From NCBI GenBank assembly GCA_013377095.1, contig JACAAY010000046.1, forward strand, positions 1 through 40,200: 40,200 nt of DNA, written 5' to 3'. The notes under the pieces were generated by a model, which saw only the letters and a program-made list of their open reading frames with translations, had not been told where the DNA came from and ran no database searches. The position numbers and the translations under genes were made by a program. The DNA comes from Desulfuromonadales bacterium. GTDB lineage: Bacteria > Desulfobacterota > Desulfuromonadia > Geobacterales > Pseudopelobacteraceae. Shown in pieces: positions 7,274 to 15,573 of this stretch. How positions within the stretch are numbered: the first letter of the stretch is position 1; each line of letters begins with the position of its first letter.

Positions 7274-7978
7274 ATGCAGACAACAAAACGACCCCCGGCA
7301 AAATATCAGCCCAAAGGACTCACGGTTCTGTACGAGGACCGGGATGTCATCGTGGTGGAAAAACCGGGCGGCCTGCTGACCATGGGGACCGAGCGGGACA
7401 AAACGCGTACGGCCCATACCATTCTCAACGAGTATGTCCGCAAGGGGGATCCCCGTTCCCGCAACCGGATCTACATCGTCCATCGCCTGGACCGCGAGAC
7501 CTCCGGTATTTTGATTTTTGCCAAGAGCGAACAGGCCAAGACCTATTTGCAGGAGCACTGGCAGGAGACCGACAAGCGCTATCTGACGATCGTCCACGGT
7601 TCGGTCTCGCCGAAAACCGGTACAATCAGCAGCAACCTGGCCGAGAACAGCGCCTTCACGGTCTATTCCACCCCTGACCCGGCCAAGGGTAAACTGGCCC
7701 ATACCGAGTATACGGTGCTGAAGGAGGCCAAAGGGTTCAGTCTGCTGGAGATCCACCTGCTGACCGGTCGCAAGCACCAGATCCGCGTGCATATGTCTGA
7801 GAAGGGGCACCCGGTCGTGGGGGACCGGAAATACGGCAAGGGCAACGATACCTTTGCCACCCTGGCGCTGCACGCACGGTCGATCTCGTTCACCCACCCG
7901 GTTAACGGCAAACGGCTGACTTTTGAAACCGGTGTCCCGGAGTTTTTTACACGCCTGATGGGCAAATCCTCTCTCTGA
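7274..7978 (+). CDS. RluA-family pseudouridine synthase
   Basis: The ATG at 7274 has GGAGAGG upstream and gives 234 residues. The catalytic motif HRLDRETSG (residues 70-78, active Asp73) is intact. It is preceded by the VIVVEKPGGLLTM strand and followed by the family motifs TGRKHQIRVHM and HPVVGDRKYG. No S4 RNA-binding domain precedes the catalytic domain, so it is a short RluA/RluC-class enzyme that isomerises uridine to pseudouridine in rRNA or tRNA. The exact target cannot be told from the sequence. It is a single gene, with a hairpin before it and a 269-base gap after it. Confidence 0.92.
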   Translation: MQTTKRPPAKYQPKGLTVLYEDRDVIVVEKPGGLLTMGTERDKTRTAHTILNEYVRKGDPRSRNRIYIVHRLDRETSGILIFAKSEQAKTYLQEHWQETDKRYLTIVHGSVSPKTGTISSNLAENSAFTVYSTPDPAKGKLAHTEYTVLKEAKGFSLLEIHLLTGRKHQIRVHMSEKGHPVVGDRKYGKGNDTFATLALHARSISFTHPVNGKRLTFETGVPEFFTRLMGKSSL

Positions 7979-8247
7979 ATTCCTGATACCCAATCAATAT
8001 TTCTCCTGAAACTACCTATTTTTTCGGTGAAATATTTTTGTTTTTCACATTCCCTCAGAACTCCATTTTCGATGTGACATTTCATTTCAGTCTGGTTTAT
8101 ACTGGGTAAGAAGACAAGATCGGTCCTTAATTGGTTTTGTCATCCGACTGGTGGTGTTGAGAAGAGGAGAATTCAGATGAACCATCGATTTGAAAACAAA
8201 AAACTGGAGAAATAACCGGATCACTCTTCAGGAAGGAGAATGTAATC

Positions 8248-8913
8248 ATGGAACGCACGAGAATACATGGCCTGTTGAACCCTTCCGATTGCGCACTGGC
8301 GGTAATTGATTATCAGCCGGCGATGTTTTCGGGGGTCCATTCCCATGATCGTACCTCAATTGTTCAAAACATACAGATACTCTGCAAAGCTGCCAGGCTG
8401 TTCAAGGTGCCGACAATTCTGTCCACGGTAGCCTCGGAAAGCTTCAGCGGCGCGATGATTTCCGAAATTACCGATCTCTTCCCCGGTCAGACGCCCATCG
8501 ACCGGACTTCCATCAATTCCTGGCTCGACCCGCATTTCAAGGCTGCGGTCAAGCAGACCGGTCGTAGAAAAATCGTCTTGACCGGCCTCTGGACGGAAGC
8601 TTGCGTGCTGTTCCCGGCAATTGATCTGTTGCAGGCCGGGTACGAGGTCTATGTCCCCACCGATGCCTGTGGCGATATCAGCGTGGAAGCCCATGATCGC
8701 GCTGTGCAGCGACTGGTCCAGGCCGGGGCGGTCCCGGTCACCTCGCTGCAGTTCCTGTTTGAAATGCAGCAGGATTGGGCACGCAGCGAAACCTACAACG
8801 GTGTCATGGATATTCTGAAGGCTCACTCGCCTTACGGTATCGAAGTGCGCTTCGTGAAGGAGTTTCTGGGCGGACACGAAGAGGAAGAGGTCACCTGGCA
8901 CAAGGCTGCCTGA
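8248..8913 (+). CDS. Isochorismatase-like cysteine hydrolase (YcaC type)
   Basis: A 221-residue cytoplasmic hydrolase. Asp21 (VIDYQP) and the nucleophile Cys119 (GLWTEACV) are the family's catalytic Asp and Cys. The third position, usually Lys, appears to be Arg86 in IDRTSINSW, so activity may differ from amidase-type members. The extended C-terminus (residues 180-221), ending in an acidic GGHEEEE segment, resembles YcaC-type proteins. The ATG follows GGAAGGAG. It heads a same-strand run with a YtcJ-like amidohydrolase, an ABM-domain protein and LtrA. A hairpin at 8977-9010 may limit read-through. Substrate unknown. Confidence 0.9.
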   Translation: MERTRIHGLLNPSDCALAVIDYQPAMFSGVHSHDRTSIVQNIQILCKAARLFKVPTILSTVASESFSGAMISEITDLFPGQTPIDRTSINSWLDPHFKAAVKQTGRRKIVLTGLWTEACVLFPAIDLLQAGYEVYVPTDACGDISVEAHDRAVQRLVQAGAVPVTSLQFLFEMQQDWARSETYNGVMDILKAHSPYGIEVRFVKEFLGGHEEEEVTWHKAA

Positions 8914-8976
8914 TAACCCCGCTGAAACGGGGAACATGTTCGGGCAACGATGCTTTACCCGAACGGGATGTTCAAC

Positions 8977-9016
8977 GAATGACCGGCACTGGTTTACAGG
9001 CCGGTCATTCTTGTTT
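8977..9016 (+). terminator. 11-bp perfect stem with following T-rich run
   Basis: GAATGACCGGC (8977-8987) pairs perfectly with GCCGGTCATTC (9000-9010), followed by TTGTTT. It lies between the isochorismatase-like gene and the amidohydrolase ribosome site (GAGGAGG at 9016-9022), and could be a partial terminator setting relative expression. A smaller CCCCG/CGGGG hairpin sits at 8917-8932. Confidence 0.7.
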
Positions 9017-9030
9017 GAGGAGGTCATTAT

Positions 9031-10881
9031 ATGAACACAACACGTTCATCCATACCAGGTGCCGAGATGATCATACATAACGGTCGTATCGCTACTCTGG
9101 AACAGGCGCGGCCCTTTGTTGAGGCTGTAGCGATCTCCGCAGGACGCTTTGTCGCCGTGGGGAACGAGCAGGAAGTCATGGAGTATCAGGGCGCCACAAC
9201 AAAAGTCATCGATGCCAGGGGGCGGACCACTGTACCCGGTCTGAACGATTCCCACATCCACGTCATCCGGGGAGGACTCAACTTCAACATGGAGCTGCGC
9301 TGGGATGGGGTGCCATCGCTCTCTTTGGCGCTTCAGATGCTGAAAAAGCAGGCCCGCCGCACTCCACCACCCCAGTGGGTGCGGGTCATTGGCGGCTGGA
9401 CCGAGTTCCAGTTCGCCGAGCGCCGTATGCCTACCCTGGATGAAATCAATGCCGTATCCCCCGACACACCGGTTTTTGTCCTGCATCTCTATGACCGGGC
9501 CTTTGTCAACCGGGCCGGGTTGCGGGCATTGGGCTACACCAGGGAAACGCCCGATCCTCCGGGTGGCGAGATCCAGCGCGACAAGGGAGGCAGTCCCAGC
9601 GGGTTGCTGATCGCGAAACCGAATGCTCTGATCCTGTATGCCAGCCTGGCCATGGGGCCGAAACTCGCCTTCGAGGACCAGGTCAATTCGACGCGCCACT
9701 TCATGCGCGAGCTGAACCGGCTGGGAATCACCAGTTGCATCGATGCCGGTGGCGGTTTTCAGCGCTATCCGGACGATTACCGGGTCGTCGAGCAGTTGGC
9801 CGCGCAGGATCAGCTGACGGTGCGCATCGCCTACAATCTCTTTACTCAGCGTCCCAGGGAGGAGTACGACGATTTTGCCGGATGGACAAACATCACCTCG
9901 CCCGGCACGGGGAATGATGTTTACAAGATGAACGGAGCCGGAGAGATGCTGGTCTTCTCGGCCGCCGACTTCGAGGATTTTCTGGAGCCTCGTCCGGAAC
10001 TTGTGCCGGTTATGGAGGCTGAACTGAAAAAGGTGGTCAGCCTGCTGGTGGAAAAACGCTGGCCCTTCCGGCTGCATGCCACCTACGATGAGTCGATCTC
10101 GCGTTTCTTGGACGTATTCGAGGGTATCAACCGGGAAATACCGTTCAACGGTCTGCGCTGGTTCTTCGACCATGCCGAGACTATTTCCGCTAAAAATATG
10201 GAACGGTTGCATCAACTGGGGGGCGGCATTGCTATCCAGGACCGCATGGCCTTTCAGGGCGAATACTTCGTGGCCCGCTATGGCCAGGAGGCAGCCAGGC
10301 TGACCCCGCCCATCACCGAAATGGTGCGGATGGGGATTCCGGTGGGTGCCGGTACGGACGCCACCAGGGTGTCCAGCTACAACCCGTGGGTATCGCTCTA
10401 CTGGCTGGTGTCGGGCAAAACCGTCGGCGGATTGCAGTTGTACGATACAAACAACCGCCTCGACCGGACCACGGCCCTGCGGCTCTACAGCGAGGGGAGT
10501 TCCTGGTTTTCGGGCGACGACGGAATAAAAGGCAGAATCGCCGTGGGACAACTGGCAGATCTGTCGGTACTGTCTGCCGATTATTTTGAAATACCCGAGG
10601 AGGAGATCAAGGGGATCGAGGCATTATTGACCATCATGGGCGGACGTATCGTGCATGGCGCCGGTGAATTCGGCAGCCTGGCTCCGCCACTTCCGCCGGT
10701 CAGTCCGGACTGGTCACCGACCGGTGTCTATGGTGGCGCCTTCAGGAATGTACCGGTCGCACATGCCGGAGATGCTGACGCACCCGCTCACTGCTGCAGC
10801 AACCCGCTTCATCAGCATACCCACAGGGTGTTCGGGGAAAACGGCCACTGGGGGATCGGTTGTACCTGTTTTGCATTTTGA
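9031..10881 (+). CDS. YtcJ-like amidohydrolase (amidohydrolase_3 family)
   Basis: A 616-residue metal-dependent hydrolase. The N-terminal beta part ends at VPGLNDSHIH (residues 68-77) with the HxH metal ligands. Later ligands are visible in PFRLHATYD, FFDHAE and GAGTDATRVSSYNPW. These match the YtcJ group, which hydrolyses amides or N-substituted compounds. The C-terminal about 40 residues are unusual: HCCSNPLHQHTHRVF and then GIGCTCF, a Cys/His-rich tail not expected in YtcJ. The ATG has GAGGAGG upstream. It is placed between an isochorismatase-like hydrolase and an ABM-domain protein, suggesting joint breakdown of an amide- or ring-containing compound. That is inference. Confidence 0.9.
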   Translation: MNTTRSSIPGAEMIIHNGRIATLEQARPFVEAVAISAGRFVAVGNEQEVMEYQGATTKVIDARGRTTVPGLNDSHIHVIRGGLNFNMELRWDGVPSLSLALQMLKKQARRTPPPQWVRVIGGWTEFQFAERRMPTLDEINAVSPDTPVFVLHLYDRAFVNRAGLRALGYTRETPDPPGGEIQRDKGGSPSGLLIAKPNALILYASLAMGPKLAFEDQVNSTRHFMRELNRLGITSCIDAGGGFQRYPDDYRVVEQLAAQDQLTVRIAYNLFTQRPREEYDDFAGWTNITSPGTGNDVYKMNGAGEMLVFSAADFEDFLEPRPELVPVMEAELKKVVSLLVEKRWPFRLHATYDESISRFLDVFEGINREIPFNGLRWFFDHAETISAKNMERLHQLGGGIAIQDRMAFQGEYFVARYGQEAARLTPPITEMVRMGIPVGAGTDATRVSSYNPWVSLYWLVSGKTVGGLQLYDTNNRLDRTTALRLYSEGSSWFSGDDGIKGRIAVGQLADLSVLSADYFEIPEEEIKGIEALLTIMGGRIVHGAGEFGSLAPPLPPVSPDWSPTGVYGGAFRNVPVAHAGDADAPAHCCSNPLHQHTHRVFGENGHWGIGCTCFAF

Positions 10882-10943
10882 AATAATGGGCCGAATCTCC
10901 GATGGATTTACCCGACTCGCCTTCGCGGAGGAGTTGAAACTAT

Positions 10944-11522
10944 ATGAACACACCGGTCAGTTTGGATGTCGGTCAGGGCAAATCAGGTGCGTTGATCATT
11001 ACTCACACCATCAGGGCAGGCGAGGAAAAACGGTACGAAAGCTGGCTCACGGAGATTCTCGATGCAGTCAGCAGCTCTCCCGGCTATCTGGGCAGGGAAA
11101 TTTTCCGGCCGGCCCAAGGGACGAGGACGTACACCAGTATCATCCGCTTCGATGGTAACGACAACCTTAACGCCTGGGTTGAATCGGACGTGCGTCGAGC
11201 ATTCGTCAGCCAGGTGGCTGACCTGCTGGAAAAGGGTGACCGGCATGAGATCAGGACAGGGATCGATTTCTGGTTTACTCCGCAAGGTGTGCGGCCACCC
11301 AAGCCCTGGAAACAGTTCATCCTGACCCTCTCGGCGGTCTATCCATTGAGCCTGATCATACCCCGCCTGTTCAGTATGCTGTTTCCTATCGTGCCGGTAC
11401 TGGCTCTGCCGATCATCAGCGGGCTGCTGGTTGCCTCCTCCCTGACCGCACTGTTGACCTTCGTGATCATGCCGCGCTATACGCGGTTGCTGAAATGGTG
11501 GCTGTATGATGAAACAGGATGA
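10944..11522 (+). CDS. ABM-domain (antibiotic biosynthesis monooxygenase-like) membrane protein
   Basis: A 192-residue protein. Residues about 15-110 fit the dimeric ferredoxin-like ABM fold (ALIITHTIRAGEEKRYESWL, then SPGYLGREIFRP and a middle segment containing IIRF). Residues about 120-185 form two membrane helices (LTLSAVYPLSLIIP and LVASSLTALLTFVIM), a known membrane-anchored subgroup of ABM proteins. Its ATG has GGAGGAG upstream. Its stop overlaps the likely LtrA start by four bases (ATGA), which predicts translational coupling. ABM domains often act on quinones or haem-like ligands. The substrate is unknown. Confidence 0.87.
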   Translation: MNTPVSLDVGQGKSGALIITHTIRAGEEKRYESWLTEILDAVSSSPGYLGREIFRPAQGTRTYTSIIRFDGNDNLNAWVESDVRRAFVSQVADLLEKGDRHEIRTGIDFWFTPQGVRPPKPWKQFILTLSAVYPLSLIIPRLFSMLFPIVPVLALPIISGLLVASSLTALLTFVIMPRYTRLLKWWLYDETG

Positions 11523-12724
11523 AGGGAGGGATGGGCGTGAAGAAGCCGGGACTCTTCAAGCCGCCGCGGTTTCGCTCAGGGCAGGATACGGAAACCGAAC
11601 GTCACGCCACCTGGCTGGAACTTTTCTACGACCTGGTTTTTGTGGCGGCGGTTTCTCAACTGTCCAAAGGACTCGGTGACGATTACTCGTGGAGCGGTGT
11701 TTTACGGTTTTCCGTACTCTTCGTACCGGTCTGGTGGGCCTGGGTCGGGCATACCTTCTATCTCACCCGCTTCGACACCGAGGATATGGGGCATCGGCTG
11801 CTGACCATGGCCCAGATGGCTGCGGCCGCCTCCCTGGCCGTCCATGTGCCGGCGGCGCTCGGCGCCACATCTGCCGGTTTTGCCCTCTCCTATGCCGCGG
11901 TTCGTTCTATTCTGGTGGCCGAGTATCTGCGCGCCGGACTTCACATTCCCGAGGTCCGTCCGCTGACTGGTCGCTATGCCGCAGGGTTCGGAGCAGCTGC
12001 TTCCCTCTGGGCATTGTCTGCCCTGGTCCCCGTTCCCTGGCGGTTCTTGCTCTGGGGGACAGCCCTGGCAATCGACTTTCTGACCCCGCTGACCGCCGGC
12101 CAGCTTCACGTCAGGTTCCCGCCACATTTGATGCATCTTCCCGAGCGGTTCGGGCTCTTCACCATCATCGTTATCGGCGAGGCGGTGGTAAGCGTTGTGG
12201 TGGGGATCAATCCGGCCAGGTTCACCCTCGGGTCGGGCATGGAGGGGCTGATGGGTCTCGTGGTCGCCTTTGCACTCTGGTGGGGGTACTTCGAAGGGGC
12301 CAAAGGGGCGGCGGTACGGGCGCTGAGTTCCAAAAGGCATGTGCGACGCTACCAGCTCTGGCTCTACTCCCATCTGCCGCTCCTGATGGGAATTACCGCC
12401 ACGGCGGTGGGTGTCAGACATGTCATTCACCAGGCGCCGCTGGATGCACTCCCGATTTCGGAAGGATGGCTGCTCTCTCTTTCTGTTGCAGTCAGCGTAC
12501 TCGCCCTGAACGCCATTTTCCTGGCTGCCTTTACGGGGAGGACCAGACAACTCCATCGTTTTCTCGTTCCCCATTACGTCATCGCAATTCTCGGTGTCCT
12601 GACAGGAACGGTGAGCACTATTCTGCCCGGAATCGCCCTGCTCGGAATCCTGACACTCCTCTGCGTGTCGCAGATATTCTTCTCGCTGCGTGAGATGCCT
12701 TCTGCGGATGTTGATTTGCCGTAA
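11519..12724 (+). CDS. ltrA: LtrA-family multipass membrane protein
   Basis: A 401-residue protein with about ten hydrophobic segments. Near the N-terminus it has RHATWLELFYDLVFVAA, the hallmark of the low-temperature-requirement A family. Further motifs are FTIIVIGEAVVSVVVG and WWGYFEGAKG. Its biochemical role is poorly known; the name comes from a Listeria cold-growth mutant. Start choice: ATG 11519 overlaps the ABM gene stop (ATGA); ATG 11531 and GTG 11537 (GGGAGGG just before) are also possible, so the first six residues are uncertain. It ends the hydrolase/ABM cluster, with a 120-base gap before the Nudix gene. Confidence 0.9.
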   Translation: MKGGMGVKKPGLFKPPRFRSGQDTETERHATWLELFYDLVFVAAVSQLSKGLGDDYSWSGVLRFSVLFVPVWWAWVGHTFYLTRFDTEDMGHRLLTMAQMAAAASLAVHVPAALGATSAGFALSYAAVRSILVAEYLRAGLHIPEVRPLTGRYAAGFGAAASLWALSALVPVPWRFLLWGTALAIDFLTPLTAGQLHVRFPPHLMHLPERFGLFTIIVIGEAVVSVVVGINPARFTLGSGMEGLMGLVVAFALWWGYFEGAKGAAVRALSSKRHVRRYQLWLYSHLPLLMGITATAVGVRHVIHQAPLDALPISEGWLLSLSVAVSVLALNAIFLAAFTGRTRQLHRFLVPHYVIAILGVLTGTVSTILPGIALLGILTLLCVSQIFFSLREMPSADVDLP

Positions 12725-12844
12725 TTCAGTGAATAGTGGTTTGGATGACAGTTTTGGGTGAGTTGCTGTTTATTCTGGAGGCGTTCCTGGATTTGGATTA
12801 TAGTGCCGTTCGCTGCCTAAACGATCCTGTCCGGAGGTGTTTTT

Positions 12845-13681
12845 ATGGGAGAAGCAGAGAAGGGTGTAACCACAGCGTTGCATGTCAAGGCCCGTTTTGA
12901 GAAACCTGCCGAATACCCTGAACGATTCCCCGTGCCCGATGATCTGGTCGGTTGGGAGATCCCCTATGCCGGCTATGCGCCACCCTATTATGTTTCACCG
13001 GTGGTGCTGCAGAATGATTCCTCCCGTAATCCGGCCGGGTGGGCCGACCCGGAGGGTGTGGCCCTGGTTGCGGAGCTTCCCGCGGAGAGTTTTTCGGGGG
13101 TGATCAGGTTTGACTCGGCGGGGCGGCCGTTAAACCCGGCCGGCCGGACCGGCATTGCCGGAAGGGGCCTGCTGGGGAAGTGGGGGCCGAATTTTGCTGC
13201 CGACCCGATCATTACCCGCATCAACCACCACGAGCAGAGGGTGGAGATGCTGGCTGTGCAGCGTAGGGACAACGGCCAGTGGGCCATTCCGGGCGGCATG
13301 GTGGACAGGGGAGAGGAAGTGTCCCGGACCCTGGCGCGGGAACTCCAGGAGGAGACCGGGGTTGTTCTGGATATGGGCGAGGGGGTCTTCGTCTATCAGG
13401 GGTATGTGGACGACCCGAGGAATACGGACAATGCCTGGATGGAAACCACTGCCAAACACCTGCACCTTGATCATGGGCTGGCGGAGAGGATGGATCTGCA
13501 GGCCGGGGATGATGCGCGGGCCGTGCGCTGGCTGCCACTGTCAGCGGAAAGTATCCGTGGCCTGTATGCCAGCCATTGTGCACTGGTTTCGTCGGCTCTG
13601 GCCGGACTCGGCCGGGATGAGCACAGCACGTTGTCGAAACGTGACCGGGGGATTGTGGAGTCCCTGCTCAAAATGCTGTGA
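12845..13681 (+). CDS. NUDT9-like ADP-ribose pyrophosphatase (Nudix hydrolase)
   Basis: A 278-residue protein. The Nudix box (G151-x5-E157-x7-REL-QEE-TG-V) is complete, so catalysis should be intact. Outside the box it matches human NUDT9 and the TRPM2 NUDT9-homology region: NPAGRTGIAGRGLLGKWGPN (97-116), DPIITR (120-125) and YVDDPRNTDNAWMET after the box. NUDT9 splits ADP-ribose into AMP and ribose 5-phosphate. The ATG follows GGAGGTG. It lies between ltrA and trmO with gaps of 120 and 76 bases. The NUDT9 similarity is strong by motif. Confidence 0.92.
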   Translation: MGEAEKGVTTALHVKARFEKPAEYPERFPVPDDLVGWEIPYAGYAPPYYVSPVVLQNDSSRNPAGWADPEGVALVAELPAESFSGVIRFDSAGRPLNPAGRTGIAGRGLLGKWGPNFAADPIITRINHHEQRVEMLAVQRRDNGQWAIPGGMVDRGEEVSRTLARELQEETGVVLDMGEGVFVYQGYVDDPRNTDNAWMETTAKHLHLDHGLAERMDLQAGDDARAVRWLPLSAESIRGLYASHCALVSSALAGLGRDEHSTLSKRDRGIVESLLKML

Positions 13682-13757
13682 GAGTGCTGAGAGTTTCGGA
13701 AAAGGTTTTTTGTCAATAGTTACCTGAAACGTGGTGTTATGCCATGAAGGAGTGAAA

Positions 13758-14225
13758 ATGGAGTTTAGAGTCAAGGCGCTGGGTCTCATCCATACCGATC
13801 ATGCCACCAAGGAACATGCACCGATCCAGGGTGCTTTCCGGCCTGATGCCCTGGGAACGGTGGAAGTCTTTCCCGAATTTGCCGAAGGTCTGCAGGACAT
13901 CGAGCTGTTCAGTCACCTCTACCTCTTCTACCATTTCGACCGGGCTGAACCGGGCGAACTGGTGCGCCATCCCTTTCTGGACGATACCCCCCACGGTATC
14001 TTTGCCATGCGCCACCCCTGCCGGCCCAACAGCATCGGCATTACCGTGGTCAGGCTTCTGGGGCGGCAGGAAAATCTGCTGACGGTCAGTGGAATCGATG
14101 TTCTGGACGGCACTCCGCTTCTCGATATCAAGCCCTATGTTCCCCGCTTCGACTGTCATCCCGAGGCGTCCGAGGGGTGGTTTGCCGGAAAAAAAGAGCG
14201 GGAGAAACCGGCCAACAGGGAATAA
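13758..14225 (+). CDS. trmO: TrmO-family tRNA (t6A37) N6-methyltransferase
   Basis: The ATG at 13758 has GAAGGAG six bases upstream and begins MEFRVKALGLIHTDH, giving 155 residues. The TrmO/YaeB/VirR hallmarks are visible: GLIHT at the start, APIQGAF, FSHLYLFYHFD and RHPCRPNSIGIT (SAM-binding region). TrmO methylates t6A37 of certain tRNAs with SAM. The C-terminus ends in a basic tail (GKKEREKPANRE) and lacks the larger C-terminal part of the E. coli protein, as in other short bacterial members. It precedes the MoaE-family gene by 22 bases, probably in one operon. Confidence 0.88.
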   Translation: MEFRVKALGLIHTDHATKEHAPIQGAFRPDALGTVEVFPEFAEGLQDIELFSHLYLFYHFDRAEPGELVRHPFLDDTPHGIFAMRHPCRPNSIGITVVRLLGRQENLLTVSGIDVLDGTPLLDIKPYVPRFDCHPEASEGWFAGKKEREKPANRE

Positions 14226-14247
14226 TAAAACAAAGGAGAACATTGAC

Positions 14248-14643
14248 GTGATTACCGCATTCAGCACCGTGCAGGATTTTGATCATCTGGAACTTTACCG
14301 CGCTTTTCTTGAGCGGGAGACCGACGCCACCGGCACGGTGGTTCTGCACCACGGCCGGGTGAAGCGGCCGGGAAAGCAGGTCCCTGATTTTTCATCCGTG
14401 GAACTGAAACCGCTTGTGAAAGATGTTGACCTTCGTCTGGCCGGTATTGCCGGTCAGGCAGAGGAAAAATTCAAACTCAATCAGGTGCTGGTCGTGCACC
14501 GCTTGGGCATGATTGGCGCCTGTGATTCGGTGTTGCTGGCGATTGTTTCCGGAAAAACCCGCGATCGCTGTTTCGAGGCTTGCTCCTGGATCGTGGATGA
14601 GGTCAAGCGGGAGGAGTTTATCGAGTTGATTGAAGTGGCTTGA
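14248..14643 (+). CDS. moaE: MoaE-family molybdopterin synthase large-subunit-like protein
   Basis: The GTG at 14248 has AAAGGAGAA seven bases upstream; 131 residues. Matching parts of MoaE: TGTVVLHHGRVKRPG (the GxVR region), an EEKF helix, VLVVHRLGMIGACDSVLLAIVSG, then CFEACSWIVDEVKRE with the catalytic Lys of the ID-x2-K helix. The usual WKKE C-terminus is missing, and the middle segment DLRLAGIAGQAEE is divergent. It would make molybdopterin with a MoaD partner, which is not visible here. Family membership is good; full activity is less certain. It closes the run of plus-strand genes and is followed by a strong hairpin. Confidence 0.8.
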   Translation: MITAFSTVQDFDHLELYRAFLERETDATGTVVLHHGRVKRPGKQVPDFSSVELKPLVKDVDLRLAGIAGQAEEKFKLNQVLVVHRLGMIGACDSVLLAIVSGKTRDRCFEACSWIVDEVKREEFIELIEVA

Positions 14644-14680
14644 GCGGTTGAGACCAATTGACTTTGGATGTTGGTAAGTT

Positions 14681-14722
14681 GAAACAGACAAGGCCGGGGT
14701 AACTCCCGGCTTTGTCTGTTTC
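14681..14722. terminator. 18-bp stem between converging genes
   Basis: GAAACAGACAAGGCCGGG (14681-14698) pairs with CCCGGCTTTGTCTGTTTC (14705-14722) with one G-T pair and a six-base loop. It lies between moaE (plus) and the decayed regulator (minus), so it probably ends transcription from both sides. Confidence 0.85.
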
Positions 14723-15215
14723 AGGTATGTTTAAGCTTTTGCAGGGTTGTTTTGGATCGCCCATCCTGTTCGGGCAGCGCCCCGCAGTTGACTGCGATGA
14801 ACGGACCTTGACCTCGGGGACTGAGGGCGTGCAGCGTGCGCGCCACCAACTCCTTGCCGGTTCCGGTTTCACCCAGCACCAGAACCGTGCTGGGACTGGC
14901 GGCGATGGCCGGCAGGATTTCAAACAGTCGCTGCATCAGGGGGCTGCGACTGGAAAGTTCACCCACCCTGAATTTCCCCTCCAGTTCCCGTCGCAGCAAT
15001 TCCACCTCGGACAGGTCACGAAATGTTTCAGCCCCGCCGACAACGGAACCATGGGCATCGCGCAGAACGGCGGTGATCTCCTCGGCTGCCCGGTTGAAGC
15101 AGGTGACGACCCACTCCATATCCACGGTAAAAACGCCATCCGAGATGCTTTCCAGGATCGCTTCGGTGGGAGACAGAACGTGCGATTTTCTGTTACTGGC
15201 GCGGGAAATGGTCAT
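14721..15215 (-). pseudogene. Decayed sigma-54 (NtrC-class) regulator
   Basis: A 164-residue frame with only parts of a PAS-AAA sigma-54 activator. A PAS start (AILESISDGVFTVD, then CFNRAAEEIT) jumps straight to the end of the PAS-linker region (VLRDAHGSVVGGAETFRDL), so the PAS core is gone. The AAA part keeps the Walker A GETGTGKELVARTLH and FIAVNCGALPE, then ends in unrelated residues and a stop. GAFTGA, Walker B and the helix-turn-helix are all missing. It cannot activate sigma-54. Its start overlaps the cytochrome remnant stop by four bases, so the two were once one transcript. Confidence 0.75.
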
Positions 15216-15487
15216 GGTGTGTGCAGCGCAGGCTTGAGCTGGGCCACCACCATGTCAACCACCGGCAGTGGCGGTACAACGGTCAGCCCGTACTTGTGCT
15301 GTTGCTTGTGGCAATCGGAGAATGTTTCAGGTTCGGTAAAGGGTGCCGATGTTTTTTCCCCTCTCAGCAGGGAAGGGTAGTAGAGGAAATAGTCCCGGTC
15401 CACCGGGAACAGATCCCGGTTTTCGGCGGCGGCCAGGGCTGTTGCGGCAATCAGGAAGAACAGGATGCAGAGGATGAAACGCTGCAT
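15212..15487 (-). pseudogene. Remnant of an exported (probably multihaem) cytochrome c
   Basis: A 91-residue product with an intact signal peptide (residues 1-20, ending ALAAA), AAAGGAG before the ATG, and the segment NRDLFPVDRDYFLYYPSLLRG. It resembles N-termini of Geobacter multihaem cytochromes, in which an EPETCxDCH haem site comes next; here it reads EPETFSDCHKQQ, so the first haem Cys is Phe. After that only about 27 residues follow, with no other CxxCH. It is read as a gene shortened by an internal deletion, with the haem site also lost. The alternative, a small exported non-haem protein, cannot be excluded. Confidence 0.5.
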
Positions 15488-15573
15488 GACAAACTCCTTT
15501 CAGGGGTGGATGGTGATTGGTGCTGTGGCAGCGCACTCTACCGGATTATTTTGAAAAATGCATTCCCACGTTT

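Noticed and set aside
7115..7993. Minus-strand open frame of 292 codons opposite the pseudouridine synthase
   Set aside because: The plus strand has the HRLDRETSG catalytic motif and a good ribosome site; the opposite frame has neither.
9046..10551. Long minus-strand open frame opposite the YtcJ-like gene (501 codons)
   Set aside because: It is the complement of a high-confidence gene with intact motifs, and its sequence has no family-like features.
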